64,000 nt of DNA from Viridothelium virens (taxonomy: Eukaryota > Ascomycota > Dothideomycetes > Trypetheliales > Trypetheliaceae). The notes below the pieces were generated by a model. It was not told where the DNA came from, made no database searches, and saw nothing but the letters and a program-made list of their open reading frames with translations. Each line of letters begins with the position of its first letter. Positions within the stretch are counted from its first letter, which is position 1. This document shows positions 21,835 through 34,140 of the stretch, piece after piece. A program made the position numbers and the translations under genes. The stretch spans positions 1-64,000 of the forward strand of contig ML991814.1 in the NCBI GenBank assembly GCA_010094025.1, read 5' to 3'.

Positions 21835-22769
21835 CGCGTCTGTGGAAAGACTGTAAGGCTCAAAATTTTCGTATATGATTGATCCTTGTTCGGAGGGCTG
21901 TCGGAGCTTGAGTTACGTACGAGAAGCTGAGTGCAAGAAATCCGAAGGAAAGAAAAAGGCAGGTAAACAGAGCACTTGACAGTTTGGGAACTTGAATGAG
22001 GATTTCCTAAAGTAAAGTAGAAAACCCCATGGGCCTTGTCATGTACATACTCAGCCTAGTGCACTTGCAGGCCGCTTTCGCATTGCGCTGCGTACGTCAC
22101 CCTATCAAAGAGAGCGTGAATAAGGTAGGTTACCAAGGTAGCACAGCGGATTTAGTGCACTGGTAATGCTCAAATCGATCATAGTATTTCCGATGTTAGC
22201 CATGCCCATGCGGCGACATCTGCATTTACCGTACCTGCCTCACTCTAGATGCAGGTGTTATGTCGCTTCCCTCACCAACAGTAGGGTCAAGTGCACGTGA
22301 CGTTTGCCCGACATGAGGCAACAGCTGGAGTGCAGCTCGCAGGGATACATGTACCAAGGGTCAAGGCATTTAATCGTCGATTGCGCAAACGCCATGTTGA
22401 TCTGGCCTTTGGCAGTTGCTTGCACGAGTGATACTCTACTGCTTACTTTAGGTACCTACAGTGCAGATGTGGGGGGTTCAGTGCCTGGAGGGGAGGGGCT
22501 CGGCTGACCCCAAAGCGAAAAAGAACAAGGCTCGCGTGCAAGCCAGCATTTCTCGTGCATGAGCTAGTCGATGCCCCTGGATAAAATCCCATATGGAGGT
22601 ATGGAGAACGAGCTCAAGTTCTTGCCAGAACAATGCAGGAGGTACTCTATGACGTCGGACAGACGTTTCCAAACCATATTCTGACACGACAACTTCACCT
22701 TTCCGTACGGATGATCTTCGACCGTCAACTTTGAGGCTGATCAATCCAGTGCAAGGACTTGACATTATC
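21835..22769. promoter_or_regulatory. Divergent promoter region of the SDR and flavin monooxygenase genes
   Basis: A 935-bp interval separates the two start codons. Opposed open frames here are shadows or random. No named binding site is assigned. Confidence 0.4.
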
Positions 22770-24889
22770 ATGGCTTCCATTGCTGTCGGATATCCAACCT
22801 CAAATATTGTTCTGCCAGGATCTTGCCAGCTACAGAGCGCGTCACTCCCCAAAGACAACTTGACCAATGGGCCGTCGGGCCAAACGGTCAATGAACATAT
22901 GTCACCGTTGACTATTGTTGCTGAATGGATCACGAAGTTTAATAAGCTATGTAACGGAAATGATGAGACTGTCGAGGCATTGTTCTTGAAGGAATCATAT
23001 TGGCGCGACTTGCTTTGTACAAGCTGGGATTTCCGCACAGTCCAAGGTACAGATCGAATATCAAAATTTGTCGGCCAACCTTCCAAGACAGCCGGCGTCA
23101 CAAAGGTTGATCTATTCGAGAGCCCTGCACATAAGGTTCCCCAATATGGCACAATCGAAGACATAGAGGTGGTGCAGGCGTATCTCGGACTGGAGACCCT
23201 CAATGGGACAGGTCAAGGCTATGTACGTTTGATGCGAGACACAATTGATAACGGAAAGTGGAAAGCTTTCACTCTCTTTACCTACTTGGAGTCGCTGGGA
23301 GTTCATCCAGAAAAGGCGGGCACCCGAAGACCGACGGGGCATGAGCGTGACCCAAACAACGAGCGTCTCAGCTGGAAGGAACGACGAAAGGTCGAGCAGA
23401 ACTTCGAGGACAATCGTGAACCAATTGTGCTCATCCTTGGTAAGTCTTCGATTGATACACTTTCAAATCGGTTCAACCGATGACTCCATGAAAGGTGCCG
23501 GACAAGGTGGTCTTACCCTGGCAGCTCGACTGAAACAGCTTGGCGTCGAAACGCTCATGATCGACAAGATTGCTCGAGTAGGAGACAATTGGCGGAAACG
23601 TTATCACGAGCTTGTTTTACATGACTCGATCTGGTATGACGCGACTTGCTCTAATGAAGGAGCGTTCGCTAACCACTCGAATAGCTTCAACCACATGCCC
23701 TATTTACCATTTCCCCAAAATTGGCCTGTAAGTAGAAGACTTTAGACGTGAACATTAATTGCTAACGACGTTGAAGAGATTCATACCCAAAGACAAGCTC
23801 GCGGATTGGTTCGAATATTATGCGGGCATCATGGAGCTCAATATATGGACAGGTGCAGAACTTGAAGCCTCAAAATGGGATGAGGACTCCAGAAAATGGA
23901 CTGTTACCATACGTATAGGGGAGGAGATGGGGATAGAACACCGTGAGAAAGCTGGCTGTCGCCATTTGAATATTGCCAGCTAAACATCCTTCCAGGCACG
24001 CTCCATCCCAAGCACATCATACTAGTCTCCGGGGTGGCGGGCGAGCCGCATTTACCCTCAAATATTCCGGGTCTCGATTCTTTCCAAGGCACACGCTTGA
24101 TACACTCGTCGCAGTTTGACGGACCTGAGCCCAACGGTTCCGGCAAACGCGCCATTATCATAGGATCCTCCAATTCTGCACACGACATCGCACGGGACTA
24201 TTATGAACATGGATATCAGACCACGATGGTTCAACGTAGCAGCACATATGTTGTTACCAGCGATACCCTCGTCGACGTCATGCTGAAAGGGCTTTACGAA
24301 GACGACGGAATCCATCCTATCGAGGATGCCGACGTGATGAACTTTTCCATCCCGCATCCGGTGATGAAGCGCCTCGAGGTCGGCAGAACGGCAGAAATGG
24401 TAAGGCGAGACCAGCGGCTGTTGAAAGGTCTGACTGATGCTGGCTTTGCAGTGGATAGTGGTCTGGAAGGTTCGGACCTGTGGATCAAGTATCTCAGCTG
24501 TGGAGGCCGCTATTATATCGATGTTGGTTGCTCGCAGCTCATCACGGATAAGAAGATCGCAGTGAAACAGGGAGTAGAGGTCACAGTGGTTGGACCTCAC
24601 GCAATCGTGCTTAGCGATGGAAGTAGATTAGAAGCTGACGAGATGGTCTTTGCGACAGGGTATGGAAATATGCGAGAGAATGCGAGGAAGATTTTCAGGG
24701 ACCAACTGGCAGATAGGGTTGGGGATGTGTGGGGGGTTTGATGAGGAGGGGGAGTTGAGGACGATATGGAGACGGAGTGGCCACCCGGGCTTCTGGTTCT
24801 TTGGAGGAAATTTCGCGCTTTGCCGGTTCTATTCCAGATTACTAGCCCTGCAGATCAAAGCCGTCGAAGCTGGTCTGATGGAGGTCTAA
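22770..24889 (+). CDS. Flavin-containing monooxygenase with an N-terminal SnoaL-like region; frame interrupted near the 3' end
   Basis: Exons are 22770-23439, 23495-23727, 23777-23942 and 23996-24889. The first ~220 residues resemble the NTF2/SnoaL-like domain that precedes many fungal FMO-like oxidoreductases (MASIAVGYPTSNIVLPGSC start). The FAD motif is VLILGAGQGG, formed across the first splice junction. The NADPH-type motif is AIIIGSSNSAHDIA, and FATGYG lies near the C-terminus. The family end (DEEGELRTIWRRSGHPGFWF, LLALQIKA) is present but in another frame. The G run at 24731-24736 has one base more than the family reading VWG-FDEEGE needs. Without that base the protein would have about 653 residues; as printed it stops at 24741. 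The extra base is either a homopolymer error or a real disabling change. Confidence 0.75.
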
Positions 24890-25747
24890 GCCGTAAGCTT
24901 TAGAGCTGGAGCCGTATCAAACAGCTTGTGGCCAGCGCCTCTATCCTGCTTACGGCAACTGGCAAACTTCAACACTTGTATATTTATATTATACCTGCTA
25001 CTATTAGGTATGTAGAGATGTCACATAGAGCAAAACAATACATGCGAGCCGTTGAGGGACCTCCCACCCATGAATTGCTTTCGTTACAGTACGATGTCGA
25101 TGGTCAGAATACATCGCAATGCCATTAGGTGAAATGAGAACCTCTGGAGTGCAGCTAACAGGTCTCGGTAGGTCAAAAATTGGCGATGAAATTGATTGCC
25201 AACGGACAAGATCCAAGAGTGATTTCCTTTCTATCCAATTAGATGTATTTGAACGTGGAATGCAACGGTACGTCTAGAGACCATTGACTGAAGCTGCATA
25301 GAGTAGGGCGAGGGAGAGCACCACACACGGCGACGGAATTCTTGACAGGTCACAGAATATGTCTGATACAATAGGACTGCCTTTGCATTTCGTCGGCATC
25401 GATCATGCTAATAGCAAGAGGATTCTCCAGGCCACATGTATGGGGCAGTGAGTTGAGTGCACTTGCCGGTCAGGCAGTCGGCGTCAGCCGTTTACCATTG
25501 AAGTTTTTGGATCTTAGATCAAATGCTGCAGTCTAGCCTTTGCGGAGAATCCTCATTTGCCATTGGGGTAATTAAGCTACGGAACGCCAATTGAGACGTG
25601 TATACTCACTAGATGAAAAAGAAAACGGGTTCATTCGCAGGTCGTTGTGAACTTAGTCAATCCGAAGAACAAGGCCGCAAACAATGTCATCGTTCGGCCT
25701 CGACTACTCGTTCTCTTCAGCATTTTCCGTACTAAAATCCACATTGT
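24890..25747. other. Intergenic region between convergent genes
   Basis: No gene, repeat or structured RNA can be supported in this 858-bp stretch. Confidence 0.45.
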
Positions 25748-27327
25748 TCAAAGCCATTTTGGATTTGCTGGGTCGGACAAATCGTAGATGACAGAGGAAT
25801 GCGGTTTAGCACCACCCCTATTCTCGAAATCCTTCTGGAAATCGATGCTCCTGTTGAAAGACAGAGACCCGTCAGGATTGATATCAATGTATTGCGCCTT
25901 ATAGTCTGCAGGCGTGTTGATAAGCCCGATGTCACCGGTTTGCAAGAAGTAGTCCGTGACGACTAGGTGCTGCTGATCGGGAGTGACCTTGACGTAGTGA
26001 GGTCCAGTGATAGGCTGATCCTCATCCGGATCATCGAGGCGCTTGGGGCTGTTGATGTCCGAGATGTCAAGGGCAGCAACATGATTGCCAGTAGTATATG
26101 TGACTACGGTCGTGTTATGCGGAGGCACTGAAGAAAGAGACGACTTATGGCCTGGCTTTACTTACAATAAGCGTATTTGCCATCTTCTGTAATGTCACTG
26201 AAGATCGCCACGGTATCACGGGCATTATCTCCTAGATCATAGAACAGCTCTGCCGTGCCTTGATTGCCATTGGCATCTTTCTTAAAGGGATAGATGATCC
26301 ACACCTGGCCGAGATGAACAGCTGTGGCCAGAGCAGCGGAGTCAGGATTGCCAGGAATGAACTTGACGTCTTGGATCCCACCACCCTAACGCTAGTCAGC
26401 TTCGTCACTTCAGCCTTCAGGAAGAGGGAGGGCGATTGCTCACATTAGGAATGGTGATGGTGTTAATAATTGTTCGGCTTGGCAGATCCCAGAGTCGAAG
26501 AGTATTGGCGTGCACAATTTCTACGCTAGGCTTTAGAATGGTGATTGGTGATACAAAGTCCGAGGTGAGAATGATATTCTTGTCCCAATCAATGGAAAGA
26601 CCGTGGGGATCAAATTGCTGATCAAGAACACTCAAGACGCCTGGCACATCCTCAGGATACTGGTGAATAATGTTGTAATTGGCATCGGTTTCAACTAGAC
26701 GGCCTGGTGAGGTGCCAACTGCTGAGCCCATGTAAGTGAAGAAGAAGCCACCATCGGGCTTGGCGCGAACCTCATCAGCGATGGAAGAGAGCGTCGCAAT
26801 GTCAGATTTCTTGTAGGCGGGATTGTAGACATCAGAGACATCAAAGTAGTACCCTGTGTTCTGAGTCTTAAGAAGTGATAGCAAGCCGCCACCCCAAAGC
26901 ACTGTGCCATCATGAGAGGCACCTGATAACCATCAGTAGTCTGAGCACGGGATCGAAGAGATCACTCACCAAGATGATGGGGACTATTTCCGGAGGTTGG
27001 CAGGTCAACTACACGGAGTAGGGTACCAAAGGTGTCATCATCCAAGCTATAGGAAGCCAAGAAATCCGCATGCTCGTTGTCGCCTGCGCCGGCAAAGAAA
27101 AAGCCTATCTTCTTGGGCTTGATCTCGCTTGGTGTATAGTTTGGGACAGGATCAGGCAACGGAGGGGTGGGCGGCTGAAGAATAATTCCAGGTGGCAAAG
27201 ATGTACCGAGAGGTTCAGTCACACCGGGGATTGATGGAGTTGCAGGAATTGAAACTTGAGGTTTGGGGTTTGGACTCGCCGCCGTAACCCCCAAAAGGAG
27301 TGCAACGCTAAGTCGCTTGAAATCCAT
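25748..27327 (-). CDS. Secreted selenium-binding-protein (SBP56 / methanethiol oxidase) family member
   Basis: Four exons: 27327-26970, 26922-26444, 26385-26166 and 26127-25748, encoding 478 residues. A signal peptide (MDFKRLSVALLLGVTAASPN) is followed by a Pro-rich linker and then the beta-propeller fold of the SBP56 family (PHHLGEGASHDGTVLWGGG; QQFDPHGLSIDWDKNIILTS; GPHYVKVTPDQQHLVVTDYF). Bacterial relatives oxidise methanethiol using copper held by His residues, and the His-His pair and further His are present. The predicted mature protein contains no cysteine, so the Cys implicated in selenium binding in animal SBP1 is absent. Introns are 47, 58 and 38 nt; the 38-nt one is unusually short. 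A secreted fungal version is less usual than the cytosolic one. Function is inferred from fold only. Confidence 0.75.
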
Positions 27328-29640
27328 AACTTTGAGCATAGACAAGGTTGTACGTGTATTGTGTAATCTGTAAGGTGGATACCATTTGGCGTTGGAATAG
27401 ATTGAAAAAGTTTAGGCATCCTGAAGGGCTTATATACTTGACCGGAGACCATTCCTTGCAAAAGCGACATTCAACGAGTTACTCATTTTCACATTCTTGT
27501 GGTCAGTGATCGCGCAATTCAGCCACGACAAAACGTTCAGTGAGGCTAATTGTTATTTTTCGGCGCTACGAAAAATGTGAGATATAATCGATATTTGTTT
27601 GCTCGGGTACAATGAAGAGCCGAGGAACTTTGGATTAGGCCGAAAGATCATTGGCTCGAGGATGAAGAAAAAGCATCCCAGGAAGGAAAGAATGTGGAGT
27701 TGCATACGTCTTTTCCTGGGCCAGGGGGTCCAAATCTTCGTCAGACTACTGCAAATGGAATAACAACCTGCAGAGTTCTTCCAGAGGCGGAGTGATTGGG
27801 ATAGTATTGGATATCTCAAACAGCCCCAGCAATGCAGCTAATCTAGCATTCCAAATAGCTGATCAAAAGCCCAGGGTTCGTATGCCTTTGGGACTTCGAG
27901 AGCGTATCTTTGGGCAATACTGTTTTGTGAATGATATCCATGCACATGATCCTACCGGGGCCTTGGTTAGGGAATCGAGGATGAAATCAGATATATTGGG
28001 AAGATAATGGAATTCGCCTCTTCTGGCTTTCGTCCTGGGCGCGATGTTGAGGAATTTGTTTTTCGACGAACGTGCATGCAGGAAAGATCTTCCAAGAGAG
28101 TAACGACGCCAATAGCCAGACCAATTAGACATCTTTAGGATGATAGTACCTGTACTTAGTTACATCTCCGAGGATGTGACGATCCCACTGGCGTGCATGC
28201 ACATTTATCAATGCTGATATAGGTGAAGCGGTGCTTAACCAGGGAAAGAGCTTCCAAGTTGAGAGATGAGGCCAAAAAGACAAGCCTGAAAATCTTCTAA
28301 AACGAAGCGGCCCCCATTGTTTGAGGAGTGTGCCATGATGATTATGGCATATAGGCGTTCCAGTGTGCCTTGCTTAGCCTCCGGCTTTTTGGCTTTCGAG
28401 CAGTTGAAGATTCTTGCATCCAGTTCACCTACTGTAAAATGATGGATATGCCCCCGATGAGGCTGTAAGACTTTGCTTTTGATCCCGCCAAAACGGGTTG
28501 TCCGGTCAAGCACTGTACAGTACTACAGTTTCACGGCGTCTTCGTTCAACGCCAACGCCGTGACTAGCGTTTATTCTTCCGGTAGAACACATGAAAGGTA
28601 GTCGACTTTAGCTCGCCGAGGTGAAAGTCCCGGAAGCACATCTTCCACTGACACGTCGCCTAATCCGGCCATCAGCTGTAGGTGCCTACTCCGAATTGGA
28701 AACAAAGATCGACGTGCCAAGGGAACCAATCTCTCCCCTGCCGATTACGTCTTTAAGGCTAGAGATGACTCCATGCAAACAAGATAATGGGGGATTGGGG
28801 TCAAATCTCCCCACCCCTGTCAACGCCACATTTCGCAGCAAGGTGGACGTCTAGACGTTGCGGCTTGATGGATGTTCTTGCTTCGTCGGGCCTAGGTTAT
28901 CGTCGAAATCTGGCGAGTAGAAGGGCCTGGGACAAACAGTGTTACAGCTCGAGCGCGACAGGCTTTGAGTTTACATTACTTGCTGTGCCTTCAATTCCTT
29001 CGCACGTATGTTGTTACGTGCTTGAGTTAGAGTAAGGTTAAGTTTAAGGTTTTAGTAGGGTCGATTTATAATGCCACCGCCGGGGTGGGCCGAATCCGTT
29101 CCCTGCCTTAGTTACCAACCACCGAACGTTGAAGCGCAGATGGCGATCACGTCGATCACGATGATCATGATCAGAGCTTCGAGACTCCACCACCTACTTC
29201 TTCTTACCCCACGGCGAAAACGGCGATTGCGATCTCCACACAGAAATAAGGAATATTCGTTAGGCTGCTAGCGGACAGCCTAGGTCCTCATCCTCTTAGG
29301 CAGGCTCCCGCATTGCCCTTATATACGCCATTATGCCAAGAGAATTCGCCATCGCCCTTGTCGACCGTTACGCCCTGCGAGCTGGTCTTGGTCCCAAGGT
29401 TGGCGTCTCTCGATAATCCCTCGATATCCTCTTCGGAGGAGAAGGCATCACCCCACCGCCGCCAGCAGCGAAAACGGAGTAAGAATTTAGAAAGGCCGCC
29501 AAGCTAGAAGCCATGGCGCCGATGATGCAAGAAAGCCATCGCCGCGCGCGTCGACGCTTGAGAGTATATTGGAGGTCGAAGCCCTGATAATTGGCTATTG
29601 CAACGATACATTGTACTTTGGCCCTTGAACTGTAGCGAGA
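27328..29640. other. Long intergenic region, possible gene remnants
   Basis: This 2.3-kb stretch has no gene that I can support. On the minus strand around 27.7-28.1 kb a frame is open apart from a few stops (27863-28132 and its continuation). It may be a decayed gene, but no family is recognised. The last ~100 bp serve as the promoter of the oxalate decarboxylase gene. Confidence 0.4.
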
Positions 29641-31025
29641 ATGCGACTTTCCTCGTTGTTGACTCAGGCAATCTCCTTGGGAGTTGTTGATCTTGTGGGA
29701 GCAGTTCCTTCTGCTCGCTCTCACAGCTTACCCTCACAGCCAGGATCAAAACATCTGCGGCCCATCCTAGCTCGCCGCGATACACCTGGTTTTGCTCAAG
29801 GACAACCGTATGATGGCAAGGGCAAAGGCGGACCACTTAATGGTACCTAATTCCACCGCTCCAAGTTCTATCTGGACTGACAGTTGTAGGCGGAACAAAT
29901 AAGGCGCTAGACCTCCTGAATCCCGCCAATCTTGGGCAAGAAGCTACAGACGCCGGCACAGTGGTCAATCTCAAATGGAGTTTTTCTGATTCGCACACAA
30001 GGATTTTGAACGGAGGCTGGGTTCGAGAGCAGGTTATCACGGATCTTCCGGCTGCCAATGACATCGCGGGTGCGCAGCAGCACCTGGAGAAAGGCGCTCT
30101 CCGAGAGTTGCACTGGCACAGGGTAGCTGAATGGGGGTTCGTTTACAAAGGTCAAATCACTGTCTTCGCCGTCGACGAGGAGGGCCGCAACCAATACGAA
30201 ACTCTGAACGAAGGCGATATCTGGTACTTCCCGAAGGGCGAGGCGCACGGCGTACAAGGCCTGGCAGATCAGAATGAGTATCTTCTCATCTTCGATGACG
30301 GTAATTTTGACGCCACGGGCACAACATTCATGGTTGATGACTGGATAACCCACACGCCTAAAGACATCCTAGCCAAGAATTTCGGTGTTGATTCATCCAT
30401 TTTCGACACGGTGCCCAGCCCAGATCCTTATATTCTCAACGCAAATGTCAGCACTGAAGGCATATCCTCTCCCTACGGCACACTTTCGGGAAACAGCTCG
30501 TACGTCTTTCACGCCAGTCAAAGCCCAGCCACCCAGGCTCCTGGTGGTGGAGGGACAATCCAAATTGTCGATTCCCGCAATTTTCCCGTCGCAACGACCA
30601 TCGCTGCAGCCATCGTGACCCTCGAGCCTGGAGCCCTTCGCGAGCTGCATTGGCATCCAAACGTGAGTCGATTCGCTGCTACTTGAGTATGCCACTAACG
30701 AGTAGTTCAGGCCGAAGAGTGGCTCTACTTCGTCTCTGGTGACGCGCGGGCAACCATTTTTATTGGCGGGGCGGCGGCGCGCACTTTTGACTTTACGGCT
30801 GGTGACACGGCGGTATTCCCAGACAACGCTGGCCATTATGTGGAGAATCGATCAAACAGCACCAAACTGCAGTGGATTGAGATCTACAAGAGCGATCGTG
30901 TTGTTGATATTAGCCTCACCCAGTGGCTGGCACTCACGCCGGCACCAATTGTTGCGAACACGTTGAAAATTCCAGAGAGCGTGGTGAAAGGGTTGAAGAA
31001 GGAGAAGCAGTTGATCATTGCGTAA
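29641..31025 (+). CDS. Secreted oxalate decarboxylase-type bicupin
   Basis: Three exons, 29641-29842, 29890-30662 and 30711-31025, encode 429 residues. A signal-like N-terminus (MRLSSLLTQAISLGVVDLVG) and a basic segment with an RR pair precede two cupin domains. Cupin 1 has GALRELHWHRVAEWGFVYKG and PKGEAHGVQG. Cupin 2 has GALRELHWHPN joined by splicing to AEEWLYFVSG, then FPDNAGHYVEN. Both metal-binding sets (two His of HWH, a Glu, and a distal His) are complete, which is what Mn-dependent oxalate decarboxylases need to turn oxalate into formate and CO2. The secretion signal points to the cell wall or medium, where fungi control oxalate and pH. Introns are 47 and 48 nt. Confidence 0.9.
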
Positions 31026-31469
31026 GGTGGAGATCTCCCGAGAAGCCTCATCCGCTCCGATTGCCATAACAAACGAGGTATCGTACAGCGCAAGACTCAG
31101 CACGACTCCCTCCCGGATCTCGCATGCTTTGTTCCGAGATGCCCGGACCACACATTGGTATTTTCCCCGTCTGATTCGGCGCAGATGAGTCGACATGACA
31201 CTGTAAAACAGACTAAGAGATAAATATTTGGCGGCGTACTTTGATTGTATGCCTCACTCTGATACTGTTGTAACCCACAACTGAACTCGACTAACTGAGA
31301 ACTGGGTCAATTCAACTGACTCATCTTACTCCATTGCGCTTATCTCACCCTAGACTCTGAATTACATAGTTTTGGTGCGTTGCAATGCACAATATTCAGC
31401 ATGGTAATGAATGATCTATCCGCCCTGATAATTCGTCAATGTTTTCGTGATGCTCATATTGCGCTGAAT
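31026..31469. other. 3' flank of the oxalate decarboxylase gene
   Basis: Non-coding, between the decarboxylase stop and the hAT-type element. Nothing else is recognised. Confidence 0.4.
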
Positions 31470-31477
31470 CGGGTGCC

Positions 31478-31708
31478 CAGGGCTCGTAAGCATAATTTAT
31501 GAATTTTCATAAAAAACTTGGAAAATAAATATCACAACACCAACCTTAAATATAAATAATGTGTATATAATAAATATGAATTCTTTGACATCTAAATCGA
31601 TTTATTGTATATATATTGATTAGATTTGGATTTAATGTTGTGATATTTATGTGTATTCATTGCATTATTTATGCATTCTTCAGTATCCACTTATGCTTAC
31701 GAGCGCTG
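31478..31708. mobile_element. 231-bp hAT-type MITE with perfect 8-bp target duplication
   Basis: The left end is cagggctcgtaagcataa (from 31478). The right end, reverse-complemented, is cagcgctcgtaagcataa (ending at 31708). The 8-mer cgggtgcc occurs immediately outside both ends, at 31470-31477 and 31709-31716, a perfect hAT-size target duplication. The interior is AT-rich and also self-complementary (aataaatatcacaac against acataaatatcacaac reversed). No open frame is present. The 8/8 duplication suggests fairly recent insertion. It lies only 58 bp from the stop codon of the kinase gene. Confidence 0.9.
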
Positions 31709-31765
31709 CGGGTGCCAGTCTGTGGTCATCCAAGATTGATCGTTCTGTGGATCCTGAAGGTTTGG

Positions 31766-34140
31766 CTAACGACCGGTCATGCCGTACAGGTCCTCATCGC
31801 TATAGCTAAGCGGATCCTGCGAAGCACCTGCCAGGGCAGTATTCTCAAGAAAACCTTGGGCATCATCGGGCGGTGGGTCATTCCCTTCTAATCGAAGTCG
31901 TTTAGGACTCAGCGATACCGCACGGGTCTTTACCGCAATGAGTGGATCTTTCTCATCAAATGACCGTTTCCGGCAATCACTCCCAAGCTGCCTTGGATAT
32001 GCTGCGGCTTTCTTTGCTGCATCTTGTGCGAGCCTGTCCCTGAATATCTCATCTAGAAAGTCATCTGGATCTTTACTGTCGTTTTCCTTGCTTGGTAACT
32101 CATGGCCAATCCGCCACTTGCTTGGCACGAACCCATTGATCTTTCCGTAAGTAATCTTCAGGTCTTCTGGCCACTGGTCCGGGTACAGCCTAGTTTCCCT
32201 CAAATGATCCTGTATCGCGTCCCGTAGATCCCGGGGCGTTGGTCGTTTGGTAGGGTTAAAGCTCATACATCTCTCAAGTAAGTCTCTCAAATCTTTGCTA
32301 TACGCCCAGTCTTGGTACGAATAAAGGTCTTGGTAGTCTTTGGACTCAGGTTCCCTCCTCATCTTTCTCACCAGCTCTGGAGTCAGCCTTGGAGGTAAAG
32401 AGTGGCCTAGAGCCAGTGCCCATACTGTCAGACCAGTTGCCCATATGTTTGTCCGAGAGTCGAACCGCATCTGGTGTTTGTCTTCTTCGACACGCGCACT
32501 TTTGGCTTGACGTACTCCTTCAATTTGCTCTGGGGCTCTCCATCCTCTGGTGCCTGGTCCAATATACTCCTCGGGGTTATGCTCGTCCTGGTCGTTCGTG
32601 AGAACGGAAATACCAAAGTCACCTAACCTCGGAGTGTGATAGTTAGGCCACTCTTCGCTTGGCTCGTCGAAATAGATGTTGAGTGGCTTGATATCCCTGT
32701 GTACCACCTCTTTTCCAACCTGGCGCTTTGGAATAGTCTTCAATGCTTGACATGCCTCGGCTAGTCTTAACAACACGTACCATAGAAAGGGCTCGGGTAG
32801 ATTTTCTTTCCTGATACCAAGAGCATCTGATTTCGATTTCGAAGTTCGAGCCTTTTCCCAGGACTTGTTGTGCATACTAAAGTGGTACAAGTCGCCATAT
32901 GGGCAAAAGTCTAAGTATATTCGGAAAGCCTCTCTTTGCATGTATACGGTGTCAGATCGATAGCCCACCAATGCGGAGGGTTTCTTAGTGTTGAGGATTC
33001 TGTGGACTATCGCCTCTTGGGGAATTCTCAAAGCCGATGGCCCATACCACAAGAAAGGTTGGTTCCAGAAGTGGTTCAAGTTATGCCCTTCTACAGAGGC
33101 GTATTCCTTGGCAACTTCTTTGACTACCATTCTCTGCATCATCATCAGTCGGCCTGTATGCGTTTTAAAGATAAATCTAATTACTTACGTCTACAATGTT
33201 ATTCTTCTCATCAAGCGATACCCATAACCCAACGAGACCAAATCCGCCTTGTCCCAGAAAAGTTACAGCTTGCCAGTTTTGGCCGGTGGCATCTGGGTTC
33301 CCATGATGCGAAGCCGAATGTTCTGACCAAAAGCTTTCCCTACGTTTTTTCTGAGTTGCTGGACTGGGGGGCTCTAAGATATGTCTCGAGGTTAGCAATC
33401 TTGCTCCACGCAGACGATTGACCCTCCAAGCGTCGAACTTACGTGAATGCCATATTGGAAGGTGGTTGCAGAATCGACATTGCGTATCTATATCTTCAAC
33501 AGTCCTGTTTCTGTCGTTGTTGCAAAGCCACTGACAGGTATACACTTCCACACCGTTCTCATACGCTGAGAAGCACTGATCACAGCGCCGTTTACCACCG
33601 GAGGTGCACGACAACTTTTCCACCCTGCATCGTCGGCACCCTTCCGCATTGTACCATTTGCATCCTTCGCACGTCTCTGGAATATCGGGCACTGCAACAA
33701 ACATACACTGTTCACAAAGTTGTCGACAGGACTGGGGCACTTGAGAGGGAGCCGAGCCGTGCGAAGTCCTACATTGCAAACACATATGGCCTGGAAGGTC
33801 AAAACTGCAACTATCATTGTCCGAGGCGCGGCATTTCTGACACATCCGTCGCCCTGAGAACCAAGCTTGATCTGTCTGCCACATACCACTCAAATAGGCA
33901 GTTTTCTGTTCGTCCCCATAACCATCCCAGACGTCTTCGAGGAACGCTTTCTGCGTCTGCCGATTGTCTTGGAATCGCAGTCAGAAACACGCCAGCTGAA
34001 TTTAATGGTTTAGAGTAGAGCTCACTCGTTTTCTTCTTTGCCCACCTGTCTTTCCATACCCTTTTCTCTTGCTTGACAAAGAGGACCCTTTGCCGCAACG
34101 CTTCTCTCTCTTCGTCTGCAATCTGCGGCTTTCGCATCAT
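31766..34140 (-). CDS. Ser/Thr protein kinase with an N-terminal CxxC-array domain
   Basis: Four exons: 34140-34026, 33967-33443, 33373-33189 and 33133-31766, encoding 730 residues. The N-terminus is a charged helix (MMRKPQIADEEREALRQRVL). Residues about 70-200 carry some 19 cysteines with seven CxxC pairs (CQKC, CLQC, CEQC, CEGC, CRRC, CDQC, CRFC), very likely binding several zinc ions. A complete kinase domain follows: Gly loop FLGQGGFGLVG, Lys in VVKEV (about 280), HRDIKPLN (Asp about 422), GDFG (447-449 for DFG), and PGTRGWRAPEQ. All catalytic residues are present, so it should be active. The C-terminal ~130 residues are basic with an SPKRLR motif. I do not know this domain combination as a named kinase family. 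Introns are 58, 69 and 55 nt. The exon 1-2 junction is the least certain. Confidence 0.75.

Noticed and set aside
22478-23203. A 241-codon minus-strand open frame
   Set aside because: It overlaps the well-supported first exon of the flavin monooxygenase gene and shows no family features.
27553-28132. Adjacent minus-strand open frames that stay open apart from a few stops
   Set aside because: It could be a decayed gene, but no family motif was recognisable and no intron restored a convincing protein.
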